The notes beneath the pieces were generated by a model. The model was given only the letters and a program-made list of their open reading frames with translations, made no database searches and had not been told where the DNA came from. This document shows, piece by piece, positions 1 through 6,549 of a DNA stretch of 9,305 nucleotides. Numbering within the stretch: the first letter of the stretch is position 1; every line of letters begins with the position of its first letter. The stretch covers positions 1 to 9,305 of the forward strand of contig JAYSWJ010000193.1 in the NCBI GenBank assembly GCA_043718065.1, read 5' to 3'. The position numbers were made by a program, and so were the translations under genes. The stretch comes from JAAFIP01 sp043718065. Its GTDB lineage: Bacteria; Pseudomonadota; Gammaproteobacteria; Burkholderiales; Burkholderiaceae_C.

Positions 1-1
1 G

Positions 2-3000
2 CAAATAGCAGGCACCGCTACGGGTAACGCCGCTGATACAGTCAAGGTGCATGTCAAACCTTTTGATGTGATGAGCAGGCGCTACTTCACCGCGCTGCAG
101 GCGCTAGACCGCAGCGCAGAGCTACCGCCAGAAACGCAGACCTACGACCCGCGCCAGCGCCCGTGGTACCTAGCCGCCGTTAATCAAAAAAATCGTACCT
201 TCACTACGGTGTACCCGTCCGCATCGACCGGGCAATTGCTGATCACGCTGGCCCAGCCGGTGTACGGCCCAGATGGCACGGTCACTGGCGTGGTAGGTGC
301 CGACCTCTATTTAAGAGCACTCACGCAGCGCCTGCAGGCACAAAAAATCAGCGCTAACGGCGTGGCCATGCTGATTGACGAACAAGGCTACTTGGTGGCC
401 ACGTCTACTGCCGAAGACTTATTTAAATCGATAGATAACAAACTGGTGCGACTAAAACCCAATGAAAGCGCCAACGCTACGATGCGCCAAGCTTATGCAG
501 CCTTTGCCGCTTTGCAGCCACAAAAAAATGCAGGCCCTGCTGGGGCTAACCTAGAGATGCCTTCTAACCTGAACACTGCGCAGGACAATAACCTGATTGC
601 CGCAGTACGTCCGTTTGGTGCGTCGCAGGGCTTGCGCTGGACCATGATTGTGGCCGCGCCAGACGAAGATTTTGCGGGTGAGACGCGCAAGTCTATTCAG
701 CAGTCGGTGTACGTCACCCTAGCCGTGCTGGTGCTAGGCGCACTGGCTGCTACCTTATTTGCCTACAGCCTAAGCCACAGGTTTGCACGCCTGACGCAGG
801 CCGCCGCAGAGCTGGGCCAAGGCCAAGTTCCCCAAGTGCAGCGCAGCGCCAAAATTGCCGAAGTGCGCACGCTGTCTGCTGCCATGCACAACAGCGCGCT
901 AGAAATCGTGTCCAAGCGGTTCGAGATTGAGCAGCAAGCTGCTGCGCTGCGCGATGCCAACGAGCATTTAGAAGAGCGCGTCATACAGCGTACCCAAGAG
1001 CTGGAAGCTTCGCGCGAGGATGCGCTGGCAGCAGCGCGTGCCAAAGCATCATTTTTAGCCACTATGAGCCACGAGATTCGCACACCACTGAACGGTGTAG
1101 TAGGCATGACCGCCTTGCTCTCGGACACGGCACTAAACCACGAGCAGAAAGACTACGTGCACACCATGCGCGTGTCCAGCGACCAACTGCTAGGGGTGAT
1201 CAACGATATTTTAGATTTTTCTAAAATTGAATCCGGCAAGCTGGAGCTAGAAAACGAGCCGCTAAATCTAGTCACCATTATTGAAGAAGCCTGCGACATG
1301 GCCTCTAGCCGCGCGCGCGAGAAGAACTTGCCATTGCTGATAGATGTCAGTGACGACGTGCCCCAGTGGGTGCGTGGCGATGTGACGCGACTGCGTCAAG
1401 TGCTGCTGAACTTTATTAACAATGCGATTAAATTTACCGAAGAAGGAAGAATCGTAGTCGCCGTGAAGGTGCAGCAAGACTTTACGGCGACGCAAGATGC
1501 GTTGCTGGAGTTTCGTGTAAGCGACACCGGCATAGGTATTGCGCCAGACAGGCAAACTGCGCTGTTCGAGTCGTTTACCCAAGTGGACGCATCCACCGCA
1601 CGCCGCTACGGTGGCACAGGGCTAGGTTTGGCCATCTGTAAACGCTTGGCCCAAGTGATGGGTGGCACGGTAGGGGTAGAGTCTGCGCTGGGCCAGGGAT
1701 CTACCTTTTGGTTTACCGCGCGCTTGGGCTATTCCGACACGATGGAGCCTTCAGAATCGTCTACATTTCACATGGTTAGCTTGCAGGGTCAGCGGGCACT
1801 CTTGCTAGACGACACTGCGCTGAACTTGCGCATCTTTGACAAGCAAGCACAGCGCTGGGGCATGCACACTGCGCTGTTTGAGCGCGCCCAGCCCGCACTA
1901 GACTGGCTGGCCGATAACAACGTGGACATAGTACTGACCGATATGCACATGCCGGATATGGATGGCTATGCGTTTGCCCAGATGGTACGTAAAACGCTGC
2001 TCCAGCGGCAGCAGCATGCGCGTATTGTGCTGCTGACATCTGGCATACCCCCTACGGGCGAGGTAGCCGCTTTGTTTGATGCTGTTTTACTCAAGCCCTA
2101 CAGGTCGGCCCAGTTATTTGATGCCTTGGTGGGCAATGGCGCGGCGCAGCTGGCCACGCGCACGCCTAGGCCCGTACCCGCTGTGTTGCAAAAAAACCTG
2201 CGTATTTTGGTAGCGGACGACAACGCCATTAACCTCAAAGTAGCCATGGCGATGCTAGCCAAGCTAGGCTACCAGGGGACTACAGCAGCTAATGGACAAG
2301 AGGCCTTGGCGTTGGTGGCGCAGTCGTTAGCAACGCAGGATGACTCACAAGCTTTTGCCGCCATTTTGATGGACGCCAATATGCCAGTGCTGGACGGCTA
2401 TGCCGCCACACGCCAGCTGCTGGCCCAGTATGGCAGCGCCACGCCGCCCATCATTGCGTTAACTGCCTCCGTGCTAGAAGAAGACCGCCAGCGCTGCATA
2501 GACGCAGGTATGCAGGGCTTTTTGCCTAAGCCACTGCGCATCGATGAGTTGTCTAGCGTTTTAGCTAGCTTGATAGCAAGCGCGCCAATAACCACGATGG
2601 TTGCAGCAACTGGTACAACAGCTATTGCAACTAGCGGCCTGGCGGCATCTAGAGCACTACCGATGGCTGTTGACTTAGCTGTCAACAAGGCGCCATCCTA
2701 TATCGACTGGGCGCAGCTAGAGCAGTTTAAAGCGTTTGATGACGCGCAACTGAGCATGACGCACGGTGTAGTTGGGCTTTTTATAGCCGACGCGCCCACG
2801 CGTATGCAAGCGATACGGTATGCGCTAAGCCAAGACGACAACGATGCGCTGTCGCTAGCAGCGCATGCGCTCAAAGGTGCTGCAGCCAATGTTGGCGCTA
2901 AAGGTGTAGCCGATGCTTGCCACACACTGGAGCAGTCATGCCAACGCGGTTTGCTAGCCCATGATGCCGCCACCCAAGTAGAGGCTATTGCACAGCAGCT

Positions 3001-3052
3001 AGCACCTGCGCTGCTAGAGCTTGAAGAATTTGCACAAGGCAAGTCAATTTAA
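2..3052 (+). CDS. Hybrid sensor histidine kinase with two receivers and HPt, 5'-partial
   Basis: The reading frame is open to the left edge, so the true start and first membrane segment lie outside the window. Residue numbers below count from the GTG at 47. An extracytoplasmic Cache-type sensor domain (YDPRQRPWY near 45) is followed by a membrane segment at about 222-243, a HAMP-like stretch, and a coiled coil at about 296-338. The kinase core has the H-box (SHEIRTPLNG, phospho-acceptor His342), N-box (Asn459), G1 (DTGIGI, Asp493) and G2 (GGTGLGLA, 522-529). Receiver 1 has Asp588/Asp589, Asp632 and Lys683; receiver 2 has Asp724/Asp725, Asp776 and Lys828. A C-terminal HPt domain carries His940 in HALKGAAANVG. 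All phosphorelay residues are present, so a BarA/ArcB/TorS-like His-Asp-His-Asp relay is expected. The linker between receiver 2 and HPt (about 850-885) is low in complexity. No response regulator lies nearby; ligand and output are unknown. Confidence 0.93.
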   Translation, partial: QIAGTATGNAADTVKVHVKPFDVMSRRYFTALQALDRSAELPPETQTYDPRQRPWYLAAVNQKNRTFTTVYPSASTGQLLITLAQPVYGPDGTVTGVVGADLYLRALTQRLQAQKISANGVAMLIDEQGYLVATSTAEDLFKSIDNKLVRLKPNESANATMRQAYAAFAALQPQKNAGPAGANLEMPSNLNTAQDNNLIAAVRPFGASQGLRWTMIVAAPDEDFAGETRKSIQQSVYVTLAVLVLGALAATLFAYSLSHRFARLTQAAAELGQGQVPQVQRSAKIAEVRTLSAAMHNSALEIVSKRFEIEQQAAALRDANEHLEERVIQRTQELEASREDALAAARAKASFLATMSHEIRTPLNGVVGMTALLSDTALNHEQKDYVHTMRVSSDQLLGVINDILDFSKIESGKLELENEPLNLVTIIEEACDMASSRAREKNLPLLIDVSDDVPQWVRGDVTRLRQVLLNFINNAIKFTEEGRIVVAVKVQQDFTATQDALLEFRVSDTGIGIAPDRQTALFESFTQVDASTARRYGGTGLGLAICKRLAQVMGGTVGVESALGQGSTFWFTARLGYSDTMEPSESSTFHMVSLQGQRALLLDDTALNLRIFDKQAQRWGMHTALFERAQPALDWLADNNVDIVLTDMHMPDMDGYAFAQMVRKTLLQRQQHARIVLLTSGIPPTGEVAALFDAVLLKPYRSAQLFDALVGNGAAQLATRTPRPVPAVLQKNLRILVADDNAINLKVAMAMLAKLGYQGTTAANGQEALALVAQSLATQDDSQAFAAILMDANMPVLDGYAATRQLLAQYGSATPPIIALTASVLEEDRQRCIDAGMQGFLPKPLRIDELSSVLASLIASAPITTMVAATGTTAIATSGLAASRALPMAVDLAVNKAPSYIDWAQLEQFKAFDDAQLSMTHGVVGLFIADAPTRMQAIRYALSQDDNDALSLAAHALKGAAANVGAKGVADACHTLEQSCQRGLLAHDAATQVEAIAQQLAPALLELEEFAQGKSI

Positions 3053-3069
3053 ATGAATAATTGACCTGC

Positions 3070-3120
3070 AAGCCACGTAAATTATGCTCAAGCAGCTATG
3101 TAATTTATAGCATTACTTCT
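3070..3120 (+). repeat. Interspersed repeat, copy A
   Basis: This copy shares the core TGCTCAAGCAGCTAT (3085-3099) with copy D at 5487-5501. Its left part, AAGCCACGTAAAT, resembles AACCCAAGTAAAT of copies B and C. The right part, ending in TTACTTCT, matches the right part of copy D closely. It lies between the stops of the convergent kinase and dodecin genes and covers the dodecin stop codon. TAAATTA/TAATTTA arms flank the core, so a hairpin is possible and it may act as a shared 3' end; this is inference. Confidence 0.6.
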
Positions 3121-3328
3121 TTTTGCCACCTTCCAGCACAAACGTAACCTTCAGGCTTACGCGGTATTCGGTGACTTTGCCTTTACTGACCACTACCTTC
3201 TGGTCTTGTACCCACGCACCTTGAATGTCGGATATGGTTTCTGCTGCACGGGCTATGCCTGTGGCAATGGCATCTTCAAAGCTTTTTTTGCTGCTGGCGG
3301 TTATTTCCAGAATTTTTGCGACGGTCAT
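3113..3328 (-). CDS. Dodecin family protein
   Basis: This encodes 71 residues, the usual dodecin length. Dodecins are small beta-alpha-beta-beta proteins that form hollow dodecamers storing flavins in the cytoplasm. The family pattern is clear: an N-terminal strand with KILEITASS, a helix SFEDAIATGIARAAETI, then strands with AWVQDQKVVV (Trp39) and TEYRVSLKVTFVLE. The C-terminus ends in three lysines. The flavin-contacting Gln found in the YQV motif of well-studied dodecins is Arg56 here (YRV), and the Trp sits in an AWV context, placing it in a variant subfamily; flavin binding is therefore likely but not certain. The ATG start is supported by an AGGA ribosome-binding site seven bases upstream. 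A sigma70-like promoter lies just upstream, so the gene is probably transcribed alone. It converges on the sensor kinase gene. Confidence 0.9.
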   Translation of the reverse strand: MTVAKILEITASSKKSFEDAIATGIARAAETISDIQGAWVQDQKVVVSKGKVTEYRVSLKVTFVLEGGKKK

Positions 3329-3364
3329 ATTAAATCCTAACGATTAAAAAGTTAATGGACTACA

Positions 3365-3393
3365 ACCATAGCGGACAACTTGATTTGTGGCAA
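3365..3393 (-). promoter_or_regulatory. Sigma70-like promoter of the dodecin gene
   Basis: Read on the minus strand, TTGCCA (-35, 3388-3393) is followed after exactly 17 bases by TATGGT (-10, 3365-3370). Matches to TTGACA and TATAAT are 5/6 and 4/6. Transcription would begin near 3358, giving a leader of about 30 bases with the AGGA site before the dodecin ATG. The placement is convincing, but the -10 box is imperfect. Confidence 0.5.
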
Positions 3394-3452
3394 GTTCAGC
3401 GTATTTTTGTAGGCTAGCCGCTTACAGCACTTTTGGTGCTTATATTTTTATA

Positions 3453-3510
3453 CTTTTAGCCCTCTAACCCAAGTAAATCCTGCTCTAGCAGCTACTAATT
3501 TAATAGTGCT
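3453..3510 (+). repeat. Interspersed repeat, copy B
   Basis: This copy contains AACCCAAGTAAATC followed by TGCTCTAGCAGCTA and an AT-rich end. On the opposite strand it matches copy C (6491-6546) over nearly its full length. It lies 30 bases beyond the mgsA stop codon. The rest of the 3329-3540 gap holds the dodecin promoter and a small stem AGCAC-TTTTG-GTGCT at 3426-3440. That stem has T-rich sequence only on its plus-strand side, so it is not a convincing terminator for mgsA. Confidence 0.65.
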
Positions 3511-3540
3511 TAAGATTGAGGATTAGCCAGTAATAAAGCG

Positions 3541-3939
3541 TTAACTGTTCACCACCACCATCAGCGACTGCAGCAGCAATTGCGCAGAGGCCACGTTAGT
3601 AGCGCAGGGCACGTTGTGCACGTCGCAGGCGCGCACCAGGGCGTTGATGTCAGGCTCATGCGGTTGCGGGGTCATTGGGTCGCGTAAAAATATCACCGCG
3701 TCAATTTTGCCGCTAGCCAGGCGCGCGCCTATTTGCAGGTCGCCGCCCATCGGGCCTGATAGAAACCGCTCTACTTTTAAACCTGTGGCCTCTGTAATGC
3801 GCTTGCCCGTAGTGCCGGTGGCGCACAGCTTGCAGGTGGCTAAAAAAGGTTTGAAGTCGGTGGCCAAAATCAAAATATCAGGCTTTTTGCCGTCGTGCGC
3901 TATCAGGGCCAAGCGCAGTTGTGGAGCTAGTGCGGTCAT
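3541..3939 (-). CDS. mgsA: Methylglyoxal synthase
   Basis: This cytoplasmic enzyme converts dihydroxyacetone phosphate to methylglyoxal and phosphate, a bypass of lower glycolysis used when phosphate is scarce or sugar phosphates accumulate. From the ATG at 3939 the protein has 132 residues. It shows LIAHDGKK (Asp16), ATGTTG (40-45), the hallmark SGPMGGD (61-67, Asp67), and RDPMTPQPHEPD (Asp87, His94, Asp97). These correspond to Asp20, Asp71, Asp91, His98 and Asp101 of the E. coli enzyme with a constant offset of four. An in-frame upstream start would add 12 residues not expected in the family. The ribosome-binding site is weak; TATGAT lies only six bases before the ATG and, if it were a -10 box, the message would be nearly leaderless. 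The protein is about 20 residues shorter than E. coli MgsA, mostly at the C-terminus. It is divergent from phaZ. Confidence 0.93.
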   Translation of the reverse strand: MTALAPQLRLALIAHDGKKPDILILATDFKPFLATCKLCATGTTGKRITEATGLKVERFLSGPMGGDLQIGARLASGKIDAVIFLRDPMTPQPHEPDINALVRACDVHNVPCATNVASAQLLLQSLMVVVNS

Positions 3940-3973
3940 ATTTTTATCATACCTGCGATGAAGCAAAGTGGGC

Positions 3974-3988
3974 ACTGTGTGTCACAGT
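3974..3988. promoter_or_regulatory. Perfect dyad, candidate operator between mgsA and phaZ
   Basis: ACTGTG-TGT-CACAGT is a perfect 6-bp inverted repeat with a 3-bp centre. It lies 35-49 bases upstream of the mgsA start, where a repressor or activator of mgsA would bind. A second short stem, CGCGT-TAAG-ACGCG followed by TTTT, lies at 3992-4009. The rest of the gap to 4173 shows only a weak TACAAT (4099-4104) that could be a phaZ -10 box, without a good -35. The binding factor is unknown. Confidence 0.35.
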
Positions 3989-4173
3989 TATCGCGTTAAG
4001 ACGCGTTTTGTGGTCTAAATGCACTGCTCGCTAGAGAAATCCCTCTATTTTGATAGTAATCCCTTATCCCTGTCAGCCCCAAACAGGTTACGAATCCGTA
4101 CAATGCTGCAATGCAACAAAATAAAGTTGTTGCTGCCGACCATATTGTCGCTCTCACACAAAAAAGGCCCTGC

Positions 4174-5640
4174 ATGCTGTACCAAGTCTACGAAACCCAA
4201 CGCGCATTGCTTGAGCCGTTTACAGAATTCGCGCAAGCCGCCTCCAAGATTTTTGGCAATACTGGCAGCGCGTTTAGCAAGGTGCCCTACGCCCAGCGCC
4301 TAGCTGCGGGCTATGGCCTGGCCTACCGACTGGGTAAAGACTACGAAAAACCAGTGTTTGGCATCAAAACTGTAGATGTTGACGGATCGCCTGTGGCTAT
4401 CCATGAGCGCATAGAAATCGACAAACCATTTTGCGAGCTGCGCCGCTTTAAGCGCTTTACCGACGACGTGGCTACACTGGCCAAGCTCAAAGGCCAGCCC
4501 GCAGTGCTGATAGTGGCACCCCTGTCGGGCCACTACGCCACGCTGCTGCGCGACACCGTCAAAACCATGCTGGGCGGCCACAAGGTGTACATCACCGACT
4601 GGAAGAACGCGCGCACCGTGCCCCTGGCCGAAGGCAAGTTTGGCCTGGACGACTATGTGAACTATGTGCAAGAATTTATTCGCCACCTACAAGGCATTTA
4701 TGGCAACTGCCATGTTGTGAGCGTATGCCAGCCCACCGTGCCCGTGCTGGCAGCAGTCAGCCTGATGGCATCGCGCGGCGAGACCACGCCGTTGAGCATG
4801 ACCATGATGGGCGGGCCGATTGATGCCCGCAAGTCGCCTACTGCGGTGAACAACCTGGCCACCACCAAACCGTTTAGCTGGTTTGAAAATAACGTCATCT
4901 ACAAAGTGCCCACCAGCTTTGCCGGCGCAGGCCGCCGCGTGTACCCCGGCTTTTTGCAGCATAGCGGCTTTGTTGCCATGAACCCGCAAAACCACGCCAA
5001 AAGCCATTTTGACTTTTTTAAAGACTTGGTTAAAGGCGACGACGCCAGCGCCGAGGCCCACCGCGCCTTCTATGACGAATACAACGCTGTGCTGGACATG
5101 GACGCCGACTATTACCTCGACACCATCGAGACCGTGTTTCAAAAATTCAAGCTGGTAGAAGGCACATGGGATGTGAAGTCAGTTGATGGCCACGCCGAGC
5201 GAGTGCGCCCACAAGACATCAGCACATCGTCTGTTTTAACTGTTGAAGGTGAGCTAGACGACATTAGCGGCAGCGGCCAAACCGAGGCAGCCCACAGCCT
5301 GTGCAGCGGCGTGCCCAAGGCTAAGCAGCAGCATTTTGAGGTACCCGGAGCAGGCCACTACGGCATCTTCAGCGGCCGCCGCTGGCGCGATGTAACCTAC
5401 CCTGTGGTACGCGACTTTATTGCCAAAGCGCATACGGCGCAGACCACAAAAATTAAGGCAAATAAGCCTTTAGAGTCCGTAGAACCTGCTCAAGCAGCTA
5501 TTAAAAATGTAGTAACTTCTGCTAAATCTAAGGCTGTGGCTAAAGCATCCACCAAGTCGTTGCCTGCTAAAACCGCGGCAGTTAAGAAAGCGGCCTCAGC
5601 TAAACCTGTGGCCGCCAAGCGCAAAGCAAGCGCCGCGTAG
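4174..5640 (+). CDS. phaZ: Intracellular poly(3-hydroxybutyrate) depolymerase
   Basis: PhaZ degrades polyhydroxybutyrate stored in granules by thiolysis or hydrolysis through an alpha/beta-hydrolase fold. The first 415 or so residues track the Ralstonia eutropha PhaZ1 family, including the MLYQ start, APLSGHYATLLRDTVKTML, TDWKNAR, MMGGPIDARKSPTAVN, YPGFLQHSGFVAMNP and FSGRRWR. The catalytic nucleophile is Cys185 in VCQPTVP. The other triad members are probably in EGELDD (Asp362/363) and GHYGIF (His395); the Ralstonia protein uses Cys183. ATG 4174 was chosen because the family starts with MLYQ there, with an AAAGG ribosome-binding site before it; an in-frame ATG at 4111 would add 21 unrelated residues. 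Residues from about 419 to 488 form an extra Lys/Ala/Pro/Ser-rich tail like those of histone H1, PhaF or PhaM, part of it encoded by an interspersed repeat. The gene may be co-transcribed with the ferredoxin gene 68 bases downstream. Confidence 0.93.
   Translation: MLYQVYETQRALLEPFTEFAQAASKIFGNTGSAFSKVPYAQRLAAGYGLAYRLGKDYEKPVFGIKTVDVDGSPVAIHERIEIDKPFCELRRFKRFTDDVATLAKLKGQPAVLIVAPLSGHYATLLRDTVKTMLGGHKVYITDWKNARTVPLAEGKFGLDDYVNYVQEFIRHLQGIYGNCHVVSVCQPTVPVLAAVSLMASRGETTPLSMTMMGGPIDARKSPTAVNNLATTKPFSWFENNVIYKVPTSFAGAGRRVYPGFLQHSGFVAMNPQNHAKSHFDFFKDLVKGDDASAEAHRAFYDEYNAVLDMDADYYLDTIETVFQKFKLVEGTWDVKSVDGHAERVRPQDISTSSVLTVEGELDDISGSGQTEAAHSLCSGVPKAKQQHFEVPGAGHYGIFSGRRWRDVTYPVVRDFIAKAHTAQTTKIKANKPLESVEPAQAAIKNVVTSAKSKAVAKASTKSLPAKTAAVKKAASAKPVAAKRKASAA
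5467..5520 (+). repeat. Interspersed repeat inside the phaZ coding sequence, copy D
   Basis: TGCTCAAGCAGCTAT (5487-5501) is identical to the core of copy A. It is followed by an AT-rich stretch ending in TAACTTCT, as in copy A. A CTTTAG segment at 5468-5473 may be the left end seen in B and C, with the AAGTAAAT part lost. It is read in frame as PAQAAIKNVVTS in the basic tail of PhaZ. Base composition here is clearly more AT-rich than in the catalytic part. Confidence 0.6.
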
Positions 5641-5675
5641 ATCTGCACAAGCCCTCAAGCTAATTACCACCCCCA

Positions 5676-5695
5676 TTCGGCCTGAGCTTGTCGAA
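5676..5695. repeat. Short dispersed element of the CGACAAGCTCAGG type
   Basis: The minus strand reads TTCGACAAGCTCAGGCCGAA. From general knowledge, closely similar sequences are abundant between genes in many beta- and gammaproteobacteria. It lies between phaZ and the ferredoxin gene, 13 bases before the chosen ferredoxin start. Only one copy is present here, so the repeat nature comes from background knowledge. Confidence 0.45.
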
Positions 5696-5708
5696 AGCCT
5701 CACAACCC

Positions 5709-6407
5709 ATGCAAGCAGCTGAAGACACCCTGGTTGCCACCCCCATCGCAGCGCTTAGCCCACTGGCGCTGCGCTTGCACGCAGAGTTGCCCCAAACCCA
5801 GTGCCAACGCTGCGGCTACCCCGACTGCGCAGGCTACGCCCACGCCATAGCGGACCAAGCCGCGCCCATCAACCAGTGCCCACCCGGTGGCGCAGAAGGC
5901 GTAGCGCGGCTGGCCGCTATCACGCAGCGACCCGTCACCCCCATCAACCCTGCCTTTGGCCAAGAGCAAGAGCGCGCAGTCGCCTTTATCGACGAGGCGT
6001 GGTGCATAGGCTGCACCCTGTGCATCAAAGCCTGCCCGGTAGACGCCATCATCGGCACCAACAAAGCCATGCACACCATCATCGAGGCCGCATGTACCGG
6101 CTGCGAGCTGTGCATACCCGCCTGCCCGGTAGACTGTATAGAACTAGAAATAGCCACCCCCGGCCACACCGGCTGGCAAGCCTGGACAGCCCACGACGCC
6201 AGCACCGCATTGCAAAACTACGAGCTACACCTAAACTTGCAGCAGCGCAGCCAACAGCATAAAACCCAAAAACACACCAAAGCCCTGCAAGACAAACTAG
6301 CCAACCTGCCCGCCCACAGCCGTATTACCGACCCTGAGGTGCTAGACAAAAAACGCAGCTGGGTAGAAGCGGCGATGCAAAAAGCGCGGGATAAAAAAGC
6401 TGGCTAG
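5709..6407 (+). CDS. rsxB: RnfB/RsxB-like polyferredoxin
   Basis: This is a 232-residue iron-sulfur protein. An N-terminal 4Fe-4S domain of the RnfB type has Cys32, Cys35, Cys40 and Cys57 (CQRCGYPDC ... NQCPPGG). Two bacterial-ferredoxin motifs follow: CIGCTLCIKACP from Cys99 and CTGCELCIPACP from Cys129, together enough for two 4Fe-4S clusters. RnfB passes electrons within the Rnf/Rsx complex, which couples NADH and ferredoxin redox or keeps SoxR reduced. The hydrophobic N-terminal anchor of canonical RnfB is missing, so this version should be soluble, as is usual for stand-alone RsxB of Burkholderiales. The Lys/Gln-rich C-terminus looks helical. ATG 5709 has no strong ribosome-binding site; a TTG seven codons upstream is a possible alternative but lies within a dispersed repeat. 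No other rnf/rsx gene and no nth is adjacent. The electron partner is unknown. Confidence 0.88.
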   Translation: MQAAEDTLVATPIAALSPLALRLHAELPQTQCQRCGYPDCAGYAHAIADQAAPINQCPPGGAEGVARLAAITQRPVTPINPAFGQEQERAVAFIDEAWCIGCTLCIKACPVDAIIGTNKAMHTIIEAACTGCELCIPACPVDCIELEIATPGHTGWQAWTAHDASTALQNYELHLNLQQRSQQHKTQKHTKALQDKLANLPAHSRITDPEVLDKKRSWVEAAMQKARDKKAG

Positions 6408-6416
6408 CAGGCGCTT

Positions 6417-6448
6417 TTGCCAATGCACAATTTAACGTGCATTGGCAA
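6417..6448. terminator. Strong stem-loop between convergent genes
   Basis: TTGCCAATGCAC and GTGCATTGGCAA form a perfect 12-bp stem around an 8-base loop. It starts ten bases after the ferredoxin stop codon and could serve both this gene and the converging DUF1993 gene. Neither strand has a T-run after the stem, so it is not a classical intrinsic terminator. It may instead protect the 3' end or assist Rho. A second palindrome, GGCAAG-G-CTTGCC (6444-6456), overlaps the right arm. Confidence 0.45.
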
Positions 6449-6490
6449 GGCTTGCCACCTGCCGTCAGCAGCCTTGGTAAATAATTAATT

Positions 6491-6546
6491 TGCTACTAAT
6501 TAAATAGCTGCTTGAGCAAGATTTACTTGGGTTACAAGCCTAAATG
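6491..6546 (-). repeat. Interspersed repeat, copy C
   Basis: Read on the minus strand it contains AACCCAAGTAAATC followed by TGCTCAAGCAGCTAT and an AT-rich end, matching copy B (3453-3510) along its length. It ends four bases from the stop codon of the DUF1993 gene. With the stem-loop at 6417-6448 it makes up most of the gap between two convergent genes. Confidence 0.65.
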
Positions 6547-6549
6547 ACA

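Noticed and set aside
3940..3975. Longer mgsA start adding 12 residues
   Set aside because: The added residues overlap the dyad and a TATGAT element and do not resemble the family N-terminus.
4111..4173. Upstream ATG for phaZ adding 21 residues
   Set aside because: The PhaZ1 family begins with MLYQ, matching ATG 4174, which also has a ribosome-binding site.
5688..5708. TTG start for the ferredoxin gene
   Set aside because: It lies inside a dispersed repeat and adds seven residues without family support; ATG 5709 is preferred.
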